Shown here: one piece after another, positions 1 through 12,500 of the stretch
Layout: every line of letters starts with the position of its first letter
How positions within the stretch are numbered: position 1 is the first letter of the stretch
Origin: Phoronis australis
Taxonomy: Eukaryota > Phoronida > Phoronidae
Assembly: GCA_002633005.1 (NCBI GenBank)
Contig: NMRA01000062.1
Location: 789,981 to 853,980 of the forward strand
Length of the DNA: 64,000 nt
Direction of reading: 5' to 3'
The notes under the pieces: generated by a model
The model's input: the letters and a program-made list of their open reading frames with translations, nothing else
The model's database searches: none
Told to the model about the DNA's origin: nothing
Translations under genes and position numbers: made by a program

Positions 1-630
1 GGTGGAGCTCTCTGTTGTTGCGCGTGATAAGACATGCAGTTTAGTAAAGGCCTCAACCGAAAGATTCGCCGCAGCTGACTTCTATTATTCCATATTGCAA
101 TTTGGAATTAGCTAGTGCTCTGTGGAGGTTCCCTAGTTGCGACTATAAACAATGGGTGAGTGTTACTTGTTACTGAATATTAGTCAACAAGACTGCAGTA
201 CGCTCGCTTAGTTGAACAGAAGTTAGCAGATTGGGTTCTGTATCAACGATTTTATGCGCCCACGGAAATTATGGTCGCTTATAGTCGGCATTCCATCCGT
301 CGCCCGTGGTCCGTCGTTGTTTCCTTTGTCTCAACAACCACTTGACGATTCATGATGAAATTTGGCGTAGTTATATCAAGGAGTGTAGTGCAATAGGAGA
401 GCTCACTTGTGAGTTTGCCGCCAAGTGGTGAATAACCAACGGTCACGTGCGAAGTGCGAGACCAAAAAGGTAGAGCGCATTAATTGCAGTGCGATAAAAT
501 GCGCTAATTTCTCCACAAAAACCCCCCTAAAGATCCAGAAAGGTATAGACGATTTGTTATTCAATAATATGTACATATTGTCCTTCATTTTGTGTGTTCT
601 GTTCACGGTTGGATGACATAGACAGGTTTG
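1..630. other. no supported gene; possible 5' exon end
   Basis: Nothing here is clearly coding. An ATG at 152 is followed one base later by a good splice donor (ATGG then GTGAGT at 156), which could be the end of a first exon holding a 5' UTR and the start codon. No downstream exon could be linked to it, so this is only a possibility. The overlapping open frames at 403-616 look like chance. Confidence 0.3.
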
Positions 631-731
631 TTGTGTAACTTTGTTGGAATTTTTTGGGGAAAGTGAGAACTATACATTTTTGAAAACCTCATGGAATGAA
701 AAATCAGAAAATAATTGATTCCATTTTGGCA

Positions 732-1030
732 GCCATCTTGGCGGCCATCTTAGATTTTCAAAAATGGCCCCGGTAAAATGGATTTTGCCCAACATCTCCA
801 CTTTTGGGTCACTTAGAATGTTGGTTTTTATGGGTACACCTGCATTTCTCAGGTCAAGGAATTGGAAATTTAAATTTTTGGGCGCCATCTTGGCGGCCAT
901 CTTGCATTTTTTAAAAATGGCGCCCGGAAAATACATTTTCCTTAGTATCTTTGCTCTTGGGTCACTTAGAATGTTAGTCTTAATGGCTGCACCCACATTT
1001 TTGTGGTCAAGAAATCTGATTATTAAATGA
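732..1030 (+). repeat. two tandem 151-bp subunits of the left foldback arm
   Basis: Two direct copies start at 732 and 883, each opening with GCCATCTTGGCGGCCATCTT. Each copy continues through an AAAAATGGC block, a GGGTCACTTAGAATGTT block and a final TCTCAGGTCAAG or TTGTGGTCAAG block. The same subunits recur inverted at about 6120-6380 in the right arm. The open frames at 670-1080 on the minus strand and 764-1030 on the plus strand lie wholly within this repeat and are not genes. Confidence 0.8.
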
Positions 1031-2879
1031 TAAAAATAGTCAAAACCCCATTTATCAGCAGCCACACTTTCTAAATGCATTCTTCATGTAATCCGAGACA
1101 TATGATCACTATCTTACTTAGTCGGTGGGCCAGATCTCATAGCGTTCATCCTTGTGAGTACTTTGGGGGGGCAACCTAGTTTTTTCTATGTGGCTAGATA
1201 ATATACCCATAAATCAAATTCCAAAAAGTTCCCACGTCTACACTTGCACATTTTTTTTAAAAAACGTGTTTTTGTTGCACAAAATATGATGCACATTCCT
1301 GCCACTTGATGGCGCTTTTCTATTGAATTGACCAATCAGAGAGCCAGATTGTATTGTTGTGCTTAGTTACTTCAATATGGCTGCTCCCATGGAGTGTGAT
1401 GCCTGTATAATTCAAGGTTTATCAAACAGCACAAAATTGTGATGTCAGAGCCTAAAGAAGCTTAGGAAAGCTTCCTGACGAAAGCTGATTGACTGTGGAA
1501 CTCTGTAGATCAGTAGATCAAAAAGAAGAAGAGGTGTCACAAACGTTTGTGCAGAAAACAGCTGCATGCCCTGGTAGCCTACACAGTATACTGCTGAGTG
1601 CTATAGACTAGAATACCAAGTGTCAGACCAGAAAATTGAAAGGACATAGAACGGCATAGCAACGTTTCAAGGCACCAACAGTAGTACTAAAGCTGAAGTT
1701 GCTGAAAGTGATACAGATGTTATCCAAGATTTCCCAAGAAAATCAATCACTTCCAAAATCTGAAACACCCAATTAACCTGAACAAGATAGGAACATTCTG
1801 AAACATGAGTGCATCATTTGTTAGCAGGAAAAGTACATTATGGGCCACATTTCAAGAAAGAGAAAGAAGTATAGCTTTCAAAAACAGGTACGTGTTTTTT
1901 AAAAATACATCTTGGTGTTTTCCATGTGTGTTTCAGTATTATCACCAGTTGTTTTTTAACTTGTTCAGCCCCTTGGCTGCCTAGGCCTTAGACAATACTG
2001 CTGACCCAGTAGAGACGATGATCATACCATAGGTACTTCATATGCCGGATACTTTTCGGCAAATTATGTTCCTATAAGTTTAGAAGTACCGCGTAGAGAG
2101 ATGCCTCTGAGGAGGTCGTTAATGTTTTCATTTGTTCCCAGTTTAAACAAATACTCCTGCAATCCTGTTTTTCGAACACTCCATTCAGTTGCCACATCGA
2201 CACTGCTTGCGCTAAGGGATAATCCTATGGCGTTATACTGTGGGTGTGATTTTAAAGCACTTTAAGTCAAAAATTTTTGAGAAGGTTAAATGGAGTAGAT
2301 GGTTGCAAACAACATGCCCAAGTGGCCGTCATCCCCTGCCGTAGTCTCAATTTTTTGTAAACATTAATTACTTAGGTAGCTGCAATGATAATTAAATTAA
2401 AGTGCCTAAGTGGCCATCGTCGCCGTCGAAATTTGAGGACGATGGAAGCCACTGTCCATTTCGTCAAACGTCGATTACCTTAAGTGTAAATCGATTGACT
2501 ATGGTTTGAGCATCTGATTTAAAAAAATTAAATTTCAATCACTGCACTGGTATATCAGCTGATTTATTTTCAGTTGCATCAACTGATCTAATTATTAGAC
2601 GATCAACATTATTAGGCTACAGATCAGACGGCATGTAAATTTGTTAGGCTGGTGGTGGATCAGTTCCTGATAAGTCCGTCTGAAAAAGTTGCATGCCAAC
2701 TCACTCATAGTTGAATGTTAAATTAGTGTTAACAGTTCGGGTTTTTTTCAGTTGGACTTGTATCGCAAGCAACAGCTCAGTCCAGAGCCCTGAATATACA
2801 AATGAAATTCAAAGATAAAGACCTTGTGTCTTAGAAGCCAAGTACCACAGATCATCATGCTATAAAAAATAGAAAGACA

Positions 2880-3170
2880 ACGATTGTGAAGAGTGACGAA
2901 TTCACAGTTTTCAGAGATGTTTTTCTACAGTTTTGTTTGGAGTTCATTGAATCGAAGCTTCTAACACAAGGAGATGTCATTTGCCTTTCAAAACTAAAGC
3001 AAGACTTTGAAGCTGTTCTTCAGAAAGCTGGTGTGCATGAAGTTATTTGGACAGGCAATCTTAAGAAATATTGTTGAAGCTACTCACTGTTGTAGTTTGT
3101 GCCCGACTAAGAGATACGAAAGTGAATTGAGGCTAGTGTTCAATAATTCACTTGCTGACTCTAATTAACA
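2880..3170 (+). pseudogene. degenerate N-terminal domain of an uncharacterised transposon-borne protein
   Basis: An open frame from 2886 to 3077 encodes a helical segment with the motifs FLQFCLEFIESKLLTQGDVI, LSKLKQDFEAVL and HEVIWTGNLKK. After a stop, another frame continues with LCPTKRYESEL. From memory, this pattern (a helical domain ending in a P-rich, basic, then acidic segment) resembles the N-terminal region of a large uncharacterised family found in repetitive copies in corals, molluscs and hemichordates. Frame changes and stops show it is not functional. The function of the family is unknown and the assignment rests on pattern memory, not a search. Confidence 0.45.
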
Positions 3171-3189
3171 CAGCCCATTATAACATATT

Positions 3190-3544
3190 TTGAATCAAAC
3201 GTTTGCCCAAATAGTGCCCGCCTCCAAGGAAGGACTTAGTGTTTGACCCTTCATTGCCTGCGAGCTAATCACCAGTGTGCAGTGCTGTACCCTCTCTAAT
3301 CGACCATTGTTGGTTCCTTGGCGGTGGAGCTTTGCAGTTAATATGTATGGCAATGACCGCATCTCCATTGACAGTACTAAACGTTGAACGCTGCAAGTGC
3401 AAAAAGAACATGTGTGCTGGGAAACTGAGTTTGTGCTGCAATGCTGGGTCAAACTGTACAGAAATGTGCAGCTGTGACAACTGTAGTAACATCAGCAACA
3501 CTGACTGCATAATATTGGATAGTTCTTTGACAAGTCAACCCTAA
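3190..3544 (+). pseudogene. degenerate C-terminal cysteine-rich tail of the same transposon-borne family
   Basis: The frame 3275-3544 encodes a spacer with a short HCWFLGGGALQL segment. It is followed by a cysteine cluster, CKCKKNMC, then CC, then CTEMCSCDNC. The order C-x-C, spacer, C-T-x-x-C-x-C is typical of the C-terminal tail of the uncharacterised transposon-borne family whose core contains a PAFHAFT-like motif. It lies about 100 bp after the N-terminal-like remnant, with the core of the protein missing between them, so this is an internally deleted copy. It may bind metal or nucleic acid, but that is inference. Confidence 0.45.
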
Positions 3545-4549
3545 ATAGACCTCCAACCCCGTTATTTCCTTTTTTGTATCAAAAAGTTAATTTTATTTGT
3601 TGATTAAGTCTTAGAAAGTGCATACTTTGATCATTGTCATGAATTTGTCTCATACTGCTTGATAAACGCTGTCAGAATAATCTATTGTTTTCATACAGTC
3701 TTTGTGCACATTCACAGAGATCATTCAACTTCCGGTATATTGTTTTTGTACTATAACGTATTTCTGGTGCATAATGCAAACAAGCTGTATTTTACACCAT
3801 TAGTCAATGTTTTAGTCATTGAGGCACAAATTTTGCCCAGTCTCAAGTGTTTTGTGTTATTTTTTGTTGCCTGACAATGCCAGAATAACTTCCTAGTAAC
3901 ATTCAGACTTAGTTTGCATTTTTGCCACTAGGTGTCTCTTTACGTTTTTAAAATTTCACTGTTTACAATTAATTTACAATAGTGAAACGTGTAATGTGAG
4001 TGTAATATTGTTCAATACAATGGCACTGATGGGACCATATTACTTGTTTTACAAAAAAGTCACCAAAACTGTTGTTTTTACAAATATAAGTTTACTAAGC
4101 TCCTTGGTGATTATTATGTAACTTCAAACTCAAATTTCTCAAAAATGTGCAACTTTATATGTGGGAACTTTTTAGATTTTGAAAACACTCTAATAAATGA
4201 ATTAAAAAACACCAAAATAAAATTGCCCCCCTAAAGTACTCACAAAAAAACATTTTCTAGAGGCCCTACAAAATCTGGCCCACCGACTAACTCTCTTGTA
4301 TATTTTGTTTGGAGCTTGTTTCCTTCAAGACACTTAAAACTAAACCAGTACCTAAACAACTTATTTACGTTTTAAGAACACGAAAGTATGTTTTTTGTAG
4401 TGTCAATAGTCTTTTAAAATTTTGAAATCAGTGTATAGATCATTACTATAGCCATTACTGTCACCAGGAATCACATCATCATCACCATTCTGACATTCTG
4501 CACTATACTGATATAGATCTGTGTAAGATAGCTCCTTTTATCCGCGAGA

Positions 4550-5900
4550 GCATCTTTGGGAAGAGGAATTGTTTTTGCACTGGCATTTAACCATCTCAGC
4601 TGGTCATCTTTGTCCTTGTAAATTCAATCTGCCATGGGTCAAGGAACTCCTGTCGAGCAATGACTGCCTGGTCCCACACTCTGGCTTGAATAAACACCCT
4701 CAGCACATGCTGTTTCAAAGTACCAATGGTTGGTGGACGTTTGTGGCTGTCAGCCATATGTTTACAGAAGAGGTATCATCTCGGCTCTGGAATGCTATTT
4801 GTGTCTATACCCTGTGGTTAGTATGCACATGTGAAAGGGGCTAATGTGAAAAGAGGTTCACTTGTTACTTCACATGCAGTACAGAAAGTCTGCTGTGCAT
4901 TGATCTCATCGGTGTTTGCCCTCAAATATATATTCAACCTACAGAATGGATCAGTGTTGTCTGCCCATGTAAAAGCATGGAAAGCAGGAAGAGCCTTGCC
5001 CAGACAGCACCTAATGATGTCCATATTGGATTCACGTTCACAATCCCAGATGCCATGAAGTATTTCTGAGAAGTCATTCATAATAGGCAATGACGAGTAC
5101 CAGTAAATCTATGTCAGGTGAAAAAAAAACATCAGCTGAGAGTCAGGGACCTTTTGATGTGATGCCAGAACTGCATGATGTACAGTGTATTAACAATATC
5201 TCTGCTTTTTCCTGATCGTTTTCTTCAAAGCGTACATCACGTCGGTTGCTCTCTGTGCATCCTGAAGCTGAAGTAATGGCTATCTTGGCAGAGTCTTGAT
5301 TATATGCAAGTGTCTTTGGAGACAGATATTCAGTAATTTGAGCCCTTTTTGGTCATGGGAGAGAATGAAACGGATCATTGGGATATTCTGTATGAACGTC
5401 TCATCTCTTATCTGATACTGTACTTGACCCTTTCTCTGCCTCCTTTTTTCTCTTGTGGCTTATTTCAAAGAGTTGTCTTTGTGGGTATCAAAAAACAGAA
5501 TGATATCGTCATAACCTTTCGTTAAGAACATCAATTCCTTGCTATCCACACGTGCAGTTTTGTGGCTTGGGTGAACACACTCAATGGATGTTGTTTACAT
5601 GTTTTATGGATCTAAAACATCTTGCAGGTTGAGGAATGTCCTGTTCTCAGACGTCTGCTTCGGATAGTTTGTGCAGAAGGTGGATTCGATTCGATTTGTC
5701 TGTGCATGACAGCATTGCCCCACTGGCAGCAAAGATTGCTCTTGGTGTTTGGGTGAATTCATTGTGGCCGATAGCATGTTTGTGGTCGATTTGCCCAGCA
5801 GGGTGCAACTCATGTTGTTCTCGTCATTGATCCTCAGCCTGGTTACTGCCAAAATTATCTCTATCCGACTGCCATAGGCAAAATGCATTTCCATTAAGTA
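4550..5900 (-). pseudogene. degenerate central region of the transposon-borne PAFHAFT family
   Basis: Read on the minus strand in changing frames, the region from 5900 down to 4560 shows in order: a KAEILLIHC segment near 5190, a DIDLLVLVIAYYE-like segment near 5110, KALPAFHAFTWADNT near 5000, a FCTACEVTS segment, ELRWYLFCKHMADSHKRPP near 4750, and a short YKDKDDQL segment near 4600. This order matches what I recall of the core of the same uncharacterised family. Many stops and frameshifts are present. Its orientation is opposite to the N- and C-terminal remnants at 2880-3544, so two copies or an inversion are involved. Confidence 0.5.
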
Positions 5901-6489
5901 GCGGAGAACTAGATTTCAAAGTGAACAGTGAATAATAACGAAATCTTCAAAAGATACGTCTCAAATGTCTTTTCAAAAAGAAATAGGTATACACTGTAAA
6001 TATAGGTTCATCTTCGTTTCTGTGATTCGTTTAATTATTCTGGGGGTTCGTATCTGCTATTAAAAGCATTTAGATTATATGCATCATTTTAAAAATAGTG
6101 TTTTTCATTTCCTTACCCCACAAAATGTGGGTGCAGCCAATAAAACTAAAATTCTAAGTGACCCAAGAGCAGAAATACTGAGCAACATGTATTTTATGGA
6201 CGCCATTTTTGCAATTTCAAGATGGCCACCAAGATGACCACCAATAAAATTAAAATTTCCAATTCATTGACCTCAGAACTGCAGGTGTAGCCATTCTCAG
6301 TGACCCAAGGGCGGATATATTGGGCAAAATCCATTTTACCGGCGCCATTTTTGAAAATCCAAGATGGCCGCCAAGATGGTCACCGAAAAACTTGAATCAT
6401 TTATTTTCTGATTCGTCATTCCATGAGGTTTCCAAAAATGTATAGTTTCCACTTTCCCCAAAAAATTTCAACGAATGTCAAAATTTGGA

Positions 6490-9400
6490 CATTGTGAACC
6501 TGACTAACAAGTCGATAGCAGTCCCGGCGTCGCTGTCGTCTGCATTGTAGGCTACGCTCTGCCTTCTGCAGATACTTTGTTGTCAATGTACGTCTACTAA
6601 AATTGTACATGTATGTGAAGGAGCTTCAGAATGGAATACAGTGCTGTTGTAGTTATGAATTATCTTACTTTCTTCTTCTTATTTGTGTTACACCTACTGC
6701 ACAAACCAATTGTCTGCACTGGTAGCATCCTGGTGTATTCCGGGAACTTATTCAAAATTGTTGGGTGGACATGAAACGAGCAGTGATCTGGGAACACTTT
6801 ATAATAAAAAGTTGGAAACTTCCAGGATGGTATTGGGGCACATAATGAGGCCAAATATTGTCATCAAGATCAGGACATGTTGTCAGTGGTCAGGAGAACA
6901 ACCAAAATTTGTGACGATGGTTGGGGCTCAACACTCATGTGGCATACCCCATTGGTTTTTACCTATTTAGCACTCCTTTCATGTACCCAATGGGAGGGGG
7001 TCAACACCCATTTGGCGCCCACCTGGTTTGCACTCACCCCATGTACCCCTTTGCTGGCACATGGGAACAACTCCTCCTGAACCCCCAGGAGCAATTACTG
7101 AAATTATATAGTCCATGAAGGTATGAAATGTTATAAGGAACGGTAATTTGCCTTTTTAGAAGCAAAACCATGATGGGTTTTGAAGGGAGCTTTCAAGTGA
7201 ATGAAAACAACCGTAATTTAATATTGATTAAAATACACATTTTCATTCTCTTTCGATTATAATTGGAAGTTAGTTTACGTATTTTCCCATTTTCAATCAC
7301 ATAGTAATTTTATGCTCGTCGAAAGTCATTAAAGTATGAATTTATCAGTGTTTACATGGTTCGGACAGCGCCGCTAAATTAGTGTTGCTTATTCGCCGCT
7401 TTGGGCGCTAGTTTTTCGACCGATAACCATTGCGGCGAATGGCAAGATGGCGGAGTAAATTCTCCTATTCTACATGTAAGTACACTCCTTGGTTATATGG
7501 CGAGGATGCGGCTGCACCATTCGTTTTTTGCGGATTCGACTACTTTATGACCACCTGTTGGCCGTTTCAAGTCTTGGTAAGAAAGTTCTTTTTAGCCAAT
7601 TTTGCGAAGTTATTTGACTAACCTAAAGGTAGGCCGATGTGGTGGGAATGCGTCAGCAGTAATTTAAATTCCGTTTTTAGCAAGCTGAACAAGGAGAATT
7701 GCAATTTTAAACAGGAAATCACAATAGCGCGCTTGCTAGGTTCATGGGATGCCTCATTAATTGCGTGCTTTATAGCCACCTAACTGGAGAATTGAGCAGG
7801 CTTCTGTAAACAACATGAGCAAAATGGTGCACTCTAATAGTGGCCAAGTCAATTCAACCAAAGCCCATACATGTCCCAACAAACGTCCCTTAGATACCAG
7901 TCACGGCAAAATTGTCGTCAGTATTCCACAGACACTTCCTTTGAAAATTGTGGTTGCCCTCAATCAATCCGAGATCATCCCCTGATTGCGTTGTCACAGT
8001 CGTGAGCGAATTTCAACACTTTGTCTTACCCTATAAAAATATGCACATAGCCAAAGATCCATTCCTCTGTCATTTTGAGCGACATCTTTTGACATCTCAT
8101 ATTCAGTTAATATGTGTCGGTTATTAGAAACTTGAGCGAAAAACAACATTACTTTATCACCTTTCCAGTCTGAAAAGTGTATCACTCAACCAATCAATCA
8201 CTCAATCAACCAATCAGTTATCATTTATTGATTTATTTATTAAATAACATGTAGCACTTGCTATTCATTGACAACTGGGATTGTAAGTGACAATGTTTAA
8301 GATAAATCATACAAAGTAAACAACAAAAATGACTGATAAAACTCACAAGCCATAGTTAACAACATTTCACTTAAGAAATGCGTTGTGTATAAAACTAAAA
8401 AGCTAGTTTACTCACAGAGTTATTTCTCATCAAGAAATCAAACTTTTTCTGGATACGTAATTCACAAAAGATAAGACAAACAAACCCGACCGCTGCAAAC
8501 AACGCCATCCCGGAATCTCTATTGAGAACACAAGTTCAAAGAAAATGTGTTTCGCTTAGGAAAATACAAAAACCAAACATTCCAAGCGCTTTTCAACAGG
8601 AATGAAAATACCAAAACTGAACTTTAATTCCACTTTCAGAGGCAAGGCTCCACATTTAAACTGAGGGAATAGGGACCTTTTATCTATAGAAAGGCTCAAA
8701 TAAATAAAGTAAAATTATGTTTCATAGTTTGTTTTAAATAATTTGTAAATTTTGTAATTTGCAAGGTACACATTGAAGATACTCTTCTTAACTAAAGATT
8801 AAACGCCTTAAATAAGTTCACCTGTTGAAGACACGCCCACCTGACGTCTTAAAACCTGTAAACAAGTTCCAAGCAGTTACTACACCAACTGTGCATTTTC
8901 CAAAAGAGTGGTATTTGAAGAATAACCAGTAAGTAAATCTACGTACCCAACAGCTTGCTCGTGTTCAGTCACTAATACTCGAACATTTCAAAAACAGTCT
9001 GACGACTGAAGCATCCCACGGTCTTACTGACGCTTGGTTGAAACGACCGTGCTGCTTGTTAGAATGTAGGTCGAGCCGGAGGGATACCCACAAACAATTT
9101 ATAATGCATTCCAGCGATCAAACAACAAATAGATCCGATGAATCGGGGATAGGCGTGCGTTCAACACCTCGATGGGCTTGGCTTCAACAATAATTATCGA
9201 AATGTCGGGGGTAGGGCTCCTTTACATGGTATTTGAAACACTTTGCGTCTACGTAATACCAGGATGGGAAAGTGGAGAGGCGGATAATGTTTTCTTGAAA
9301 CGTTGGACTGATGGTAGCTTTAACTTATGCATCTTTTTGTTTTCTTATTCCCGTGTCTTTAGATCTTACCGTTTGCCTTTAGTTCAGTGGAAATAGACAA

Positions 9401-12300
9401 TATATTACATCAGTTTATTTATTTGTTCTAAGCCCAAGCAATTAATGCTCAAGTCTCTGCAGTACAGATCTGGTTATAATTTGAAATCGCTACCACAGTG
9501 CCGGTATGGGCCCTTAGCTACAAGAAGTGTCGGAGCCCTTGTGAGTTGCCCCTCAATCCTGTGACAGAATTCTTGTATCCTTTTCTCCCGGTAGCCAAAA
9601 TCATGCGACAATGCCATCACTAGATAATGCAGCAGCCAGTTAGATTGTGACTTAAACTAGTGCAGAAATGAATTCGACCTGAGAAATTTTAACATAAAAA
9701 TATATCCGACCAGAGAGGACGTGGACAGCGAAGTCGCTGTTTTCGCCATCATCTGCTTCCTCCGTGATCAAAGTTGGCTCCAAAATAATTACGAGTGACA
9801 AACAACGTAGATCTGTAACCGTGCAATGTGGATACCTCGCGAGGAAATTACACTGAGTGAAACCCCTAGAATAGTCAACTCAGACCAATAGTAGTTTTAT
9901 GAGAGCTACAGGGATTACAATAAACTCTACCGAATTACCTAATGTTACATAATTTAGTCCTCTTCAGGAAAGTACACAAAATCATCTCCCCGGGTCATGT
10001 TCTAAGAGTGCGATACAATAATGAAAATAACCCATCTCCATCTACTGCTGAAGACTGCATTATACGCCTTCACTTCTACCAATAGTCTCAGTGTCGTAGT
10101 AGATTCACTAATTAAAACTGTACAATATATAGAGTCAGTTTTCATGTGTAACGGCTAACTAATTTTAATCAAAATGAAAAACCCTGTTTTATGGAAGCAG
10201 TATGGCTAAATTTGATTTCATATCAAATCTTGTCCCTCGTTACGTCTTTCGCTCGTCACTTGGTATGAACGATCACACGCACGCATACCTGTTTGTCATT
10301 TCTCAGTGCTCGTATTTCCGAAAATTATAATTCCTTCTGCGCATCGTGGAGATAGTTATTATCTGTGTTTCTTTAGTAATTAATTATATGATTAATTGTA
10401 AACACACTCACGGCATCCATGTATAGTGCTGAATGCGAGGCTCCCGAAGCTAGTTTACACTGAAACAACCAACGTGCAGGTGAGATACAATTTCATATAT
10501 TATGACAAGTGACAGGACTACACTGAGCTAGAAAATATTTACACATGAAACTGTCTGTTTACCAGGGGAGTGATCGCACATGCTTATACGTACATACTTA
10601 AAAAGGGTGCAGGTGATCTGATGTCTTTGCCGTGTATCAGACGACCCCAGGCCTCGTGGTTGGGCCCAGTGGACAAAACATTTGAGCCAAAACTCACGAG
10701 AGCCCTGTAATCGATCAGCAGGTTCTTCGTGAAGGACGTTTTCAAGTCTGCCACTCTCCTTTAATAAGACGGAGGGACTTTTCGATATGTTGTCGTGCAT
10801 GTAATGCTGCCAATCAGTAGCTTACTCCTTAGGCTTTAAAAATCTGAGCAAGACTCTACTAGGTGTTTGAGGGTTGAAACGTACATACATACGTACACAC
10901 ATACATACATACATGCGTAGGTATATACACAAACACATATACCTACATATATACATATAGATGTCAGAATATGTGTAACTATACAAAAATGAATGAATTT
11001 ATGAGTATAAATTACGGGAGAGAAGGGACATATGTGGATGACAGTACACGTTGCTTATGGATACGTGATGTCATTCATAAGACCACTGTCGTACTCTACA
11101 CCAGACCACTAGTGCACGGTCACCCCGGACAACGGAACTTTAAGCATTCTAATCACAGTAAGACAGTTTTCCACCTCAAAAGACGCGCTGTGGAATAGCT
11201 TATCAGAACACCCAATCGTGGTACTCAAGTGGAGTGCAGAGCCTAGTGAAACCACCATACCTTGAGGTTTGAATCGATCTCACAGCTGCCTGAAACCCAT
11301 TGATGCGAGCGGGTAAAAATTGGGCTCAAAATCGTGGATTCGTGGATGGACCACTCTGTGCCAGTTAATTTCGGCAAGTGCCTTATATTTGATTTTGTGG
11401 CTCCATGCTCGTAACAGGTCTAGTGAAATATCATCGGGTGCACATTGAATAGAGTCTGCTTGTTGTAAGACTACCTCTATTATTTTTATAGAGTGATTTT
11501 AAAAATATTTCACCCAGGCTGTTCACGTGGCGGATCACAAACTATAGCGTATGTAGTTGCGCGTCATGTTACAAGTTTACTGTAGTTAAAGAAAACAACA
11601 TTAACTGTAACGATTTATTACTTGAGAAGAGATTACAAAGATGAAAACAACAGCAAATGTGCATTGGTATGGTAACAGTTTCTGTAAAGAATTAAATAGC
11701 AACAACATTTAGTTGAGTAATTTTCAATAGATGGCGTGCTGACGGGACTTAGAACGTTCACAACATATTCTCCACGCCATATTGAGATTGAAATATATAT
11801 AGATTATTACATGGCGAAGTCGTTATCCCCCGTTACATAGAGCCCGAGTGGATTTTGGAGAATTATCTATGTCAGAGGCCCGGGGTCGGAGGTCGTGACC
11901 TTTTAAGAAAAGCCAAGCTATTTTTGTCAAATAATGCTTTTACTCAAAACCAATTGAAAAATATAACAACATAGAAATAAAGTGAATCTATAAATTAAGG
12001 TTTAGCAACTATTATAGCTTACTACACATTTTATCACGCTAAGCTTCGACAGGGAAAATATCTTCTGCTAAAGTAGGATACCACTAGTAACTGACTATAA
12101 TGCTCAAGTCAAAGATCCCGACGACACGATACCCCCATTCAAATTGGAGATCGGTGACTTTATAAGTGAGAGAACACGAGAGAAAAATTTCACTGAAATT
12201 AAAATATCGTTTTTATGGAAATTATGCGTCTTATTTTTTAAAGCGTATAAATGTCGGTGCAATGCCCTTTGCTGAACATGCGACTGTTTCCTGTGTTCAT
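6490..12300. other. intergenic, no supported gene
   Basis: No convincing exon was found. At 6925-7100 there is a direct duplication of about 75 bp (CAACAC, CAT, TGGC, then GCACTC and CATGTACCC blocks) that leaves a short open frame rich in Met-Tyr-Pro. Around 7430-7470 an ATG-containing GC-richer patch ends in TACATGTAAGT, which could be a first exon with a donor, but nothing joins it. CAATC microsatellite lies at about 8170-8220 and an ACAT-rich simple repeat at about 10880-10965. The remainder is AT-rich sequence with short chance frames. Confidence 0.5.
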
Positions 12301-12333
12301 TTAAGTATTCTATTTTCACGTTCGATGACGTCA

Positions 12334-12500
12334 GCCGCTAAGTGGTGTAGAGGTAAAGTCGGCGACTCGCAGTTATTTTTGAGGCCCGGGTTCGAATCTG
12401 GCCTCGGTTTTCCAGCAAAATGTTATCTCACTAGTGAGATATCTTTATGGGTTATTACACGGTTGTATCTGTCATTCGAGGCTAATATTGTGGTATAACC
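12334..12500 (+). mobile_element. tRNA-derived SINE
   Basis: An RNA polymerase III A box (TGGTGTAGAGG at 12343-12353) fits the consensus exactly. It is followed 36 bp later by a B box (GGTTCGAATCT at 12389-12399), the spacing of a tRNA gene. The B box lies in a hairpin with stem GAGGCC/GGCCTC. A proper acceptor stem cannot be closed, so this is a tRNA-derived retroposon head rather than a working tRNA gene. The 3' limit is uncertain. Confidence 0.5.

Larger units (their letters stand above)
1118..4292. mobile_element. nested inverted-repeat element with about 140-bp terminal inverted repeats
   Basis: Bases 1118-1256 read TTAGTCGGTGGGCCAGAT, a GTGAGTACTTT block, a G-run, and finally AAAAAGTTCCCAC and TTGCACATTTTT. 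Bases 4142-4292 carry the same blocks in the same order on the opposite strand. The interior of about 2.9 kb contains the N-terminal-like and C-terminal-like remnants of a transposon-borne protein on the plus strand. It sits inside the larger foldback element, so it either inserted there or forms the inner part of a compound element. Confidence 0.7.
637..6485. mobile_element. large foldback-type transposable element with about 440-bp inverted arms
   Basis: The left arm (about 637-1080) and the right arm (about 6058-6485) are inverted copies of one another. They share the outer block AAATTTTTTGGGGAAAGTG, the CATGGAATG and AAATCAGAAAATAA blocks, and the inner GGCTGCACCCACATTTT block. The arms consist of two tandem subunits of about 151 bp. 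The interior holds a second, nested inverted-repeat element and decayed coding sequence on both strands. Target-site duplications could not be established because the outer ends are ragged. The structure resembles foldback or long-terminal-inverted-repeat DNA transposons. The family is not identified, and an inverted duplication of two solitary elements is the main alternative. Confidence 0.75.

Noticed and set aside
670-1080. 136-codon minus-strand and 88-codon plus-strand open frames
   Set aside because: They lie entirely within the tandem subunits of a foldback arm and their translations simply follow the repeat.
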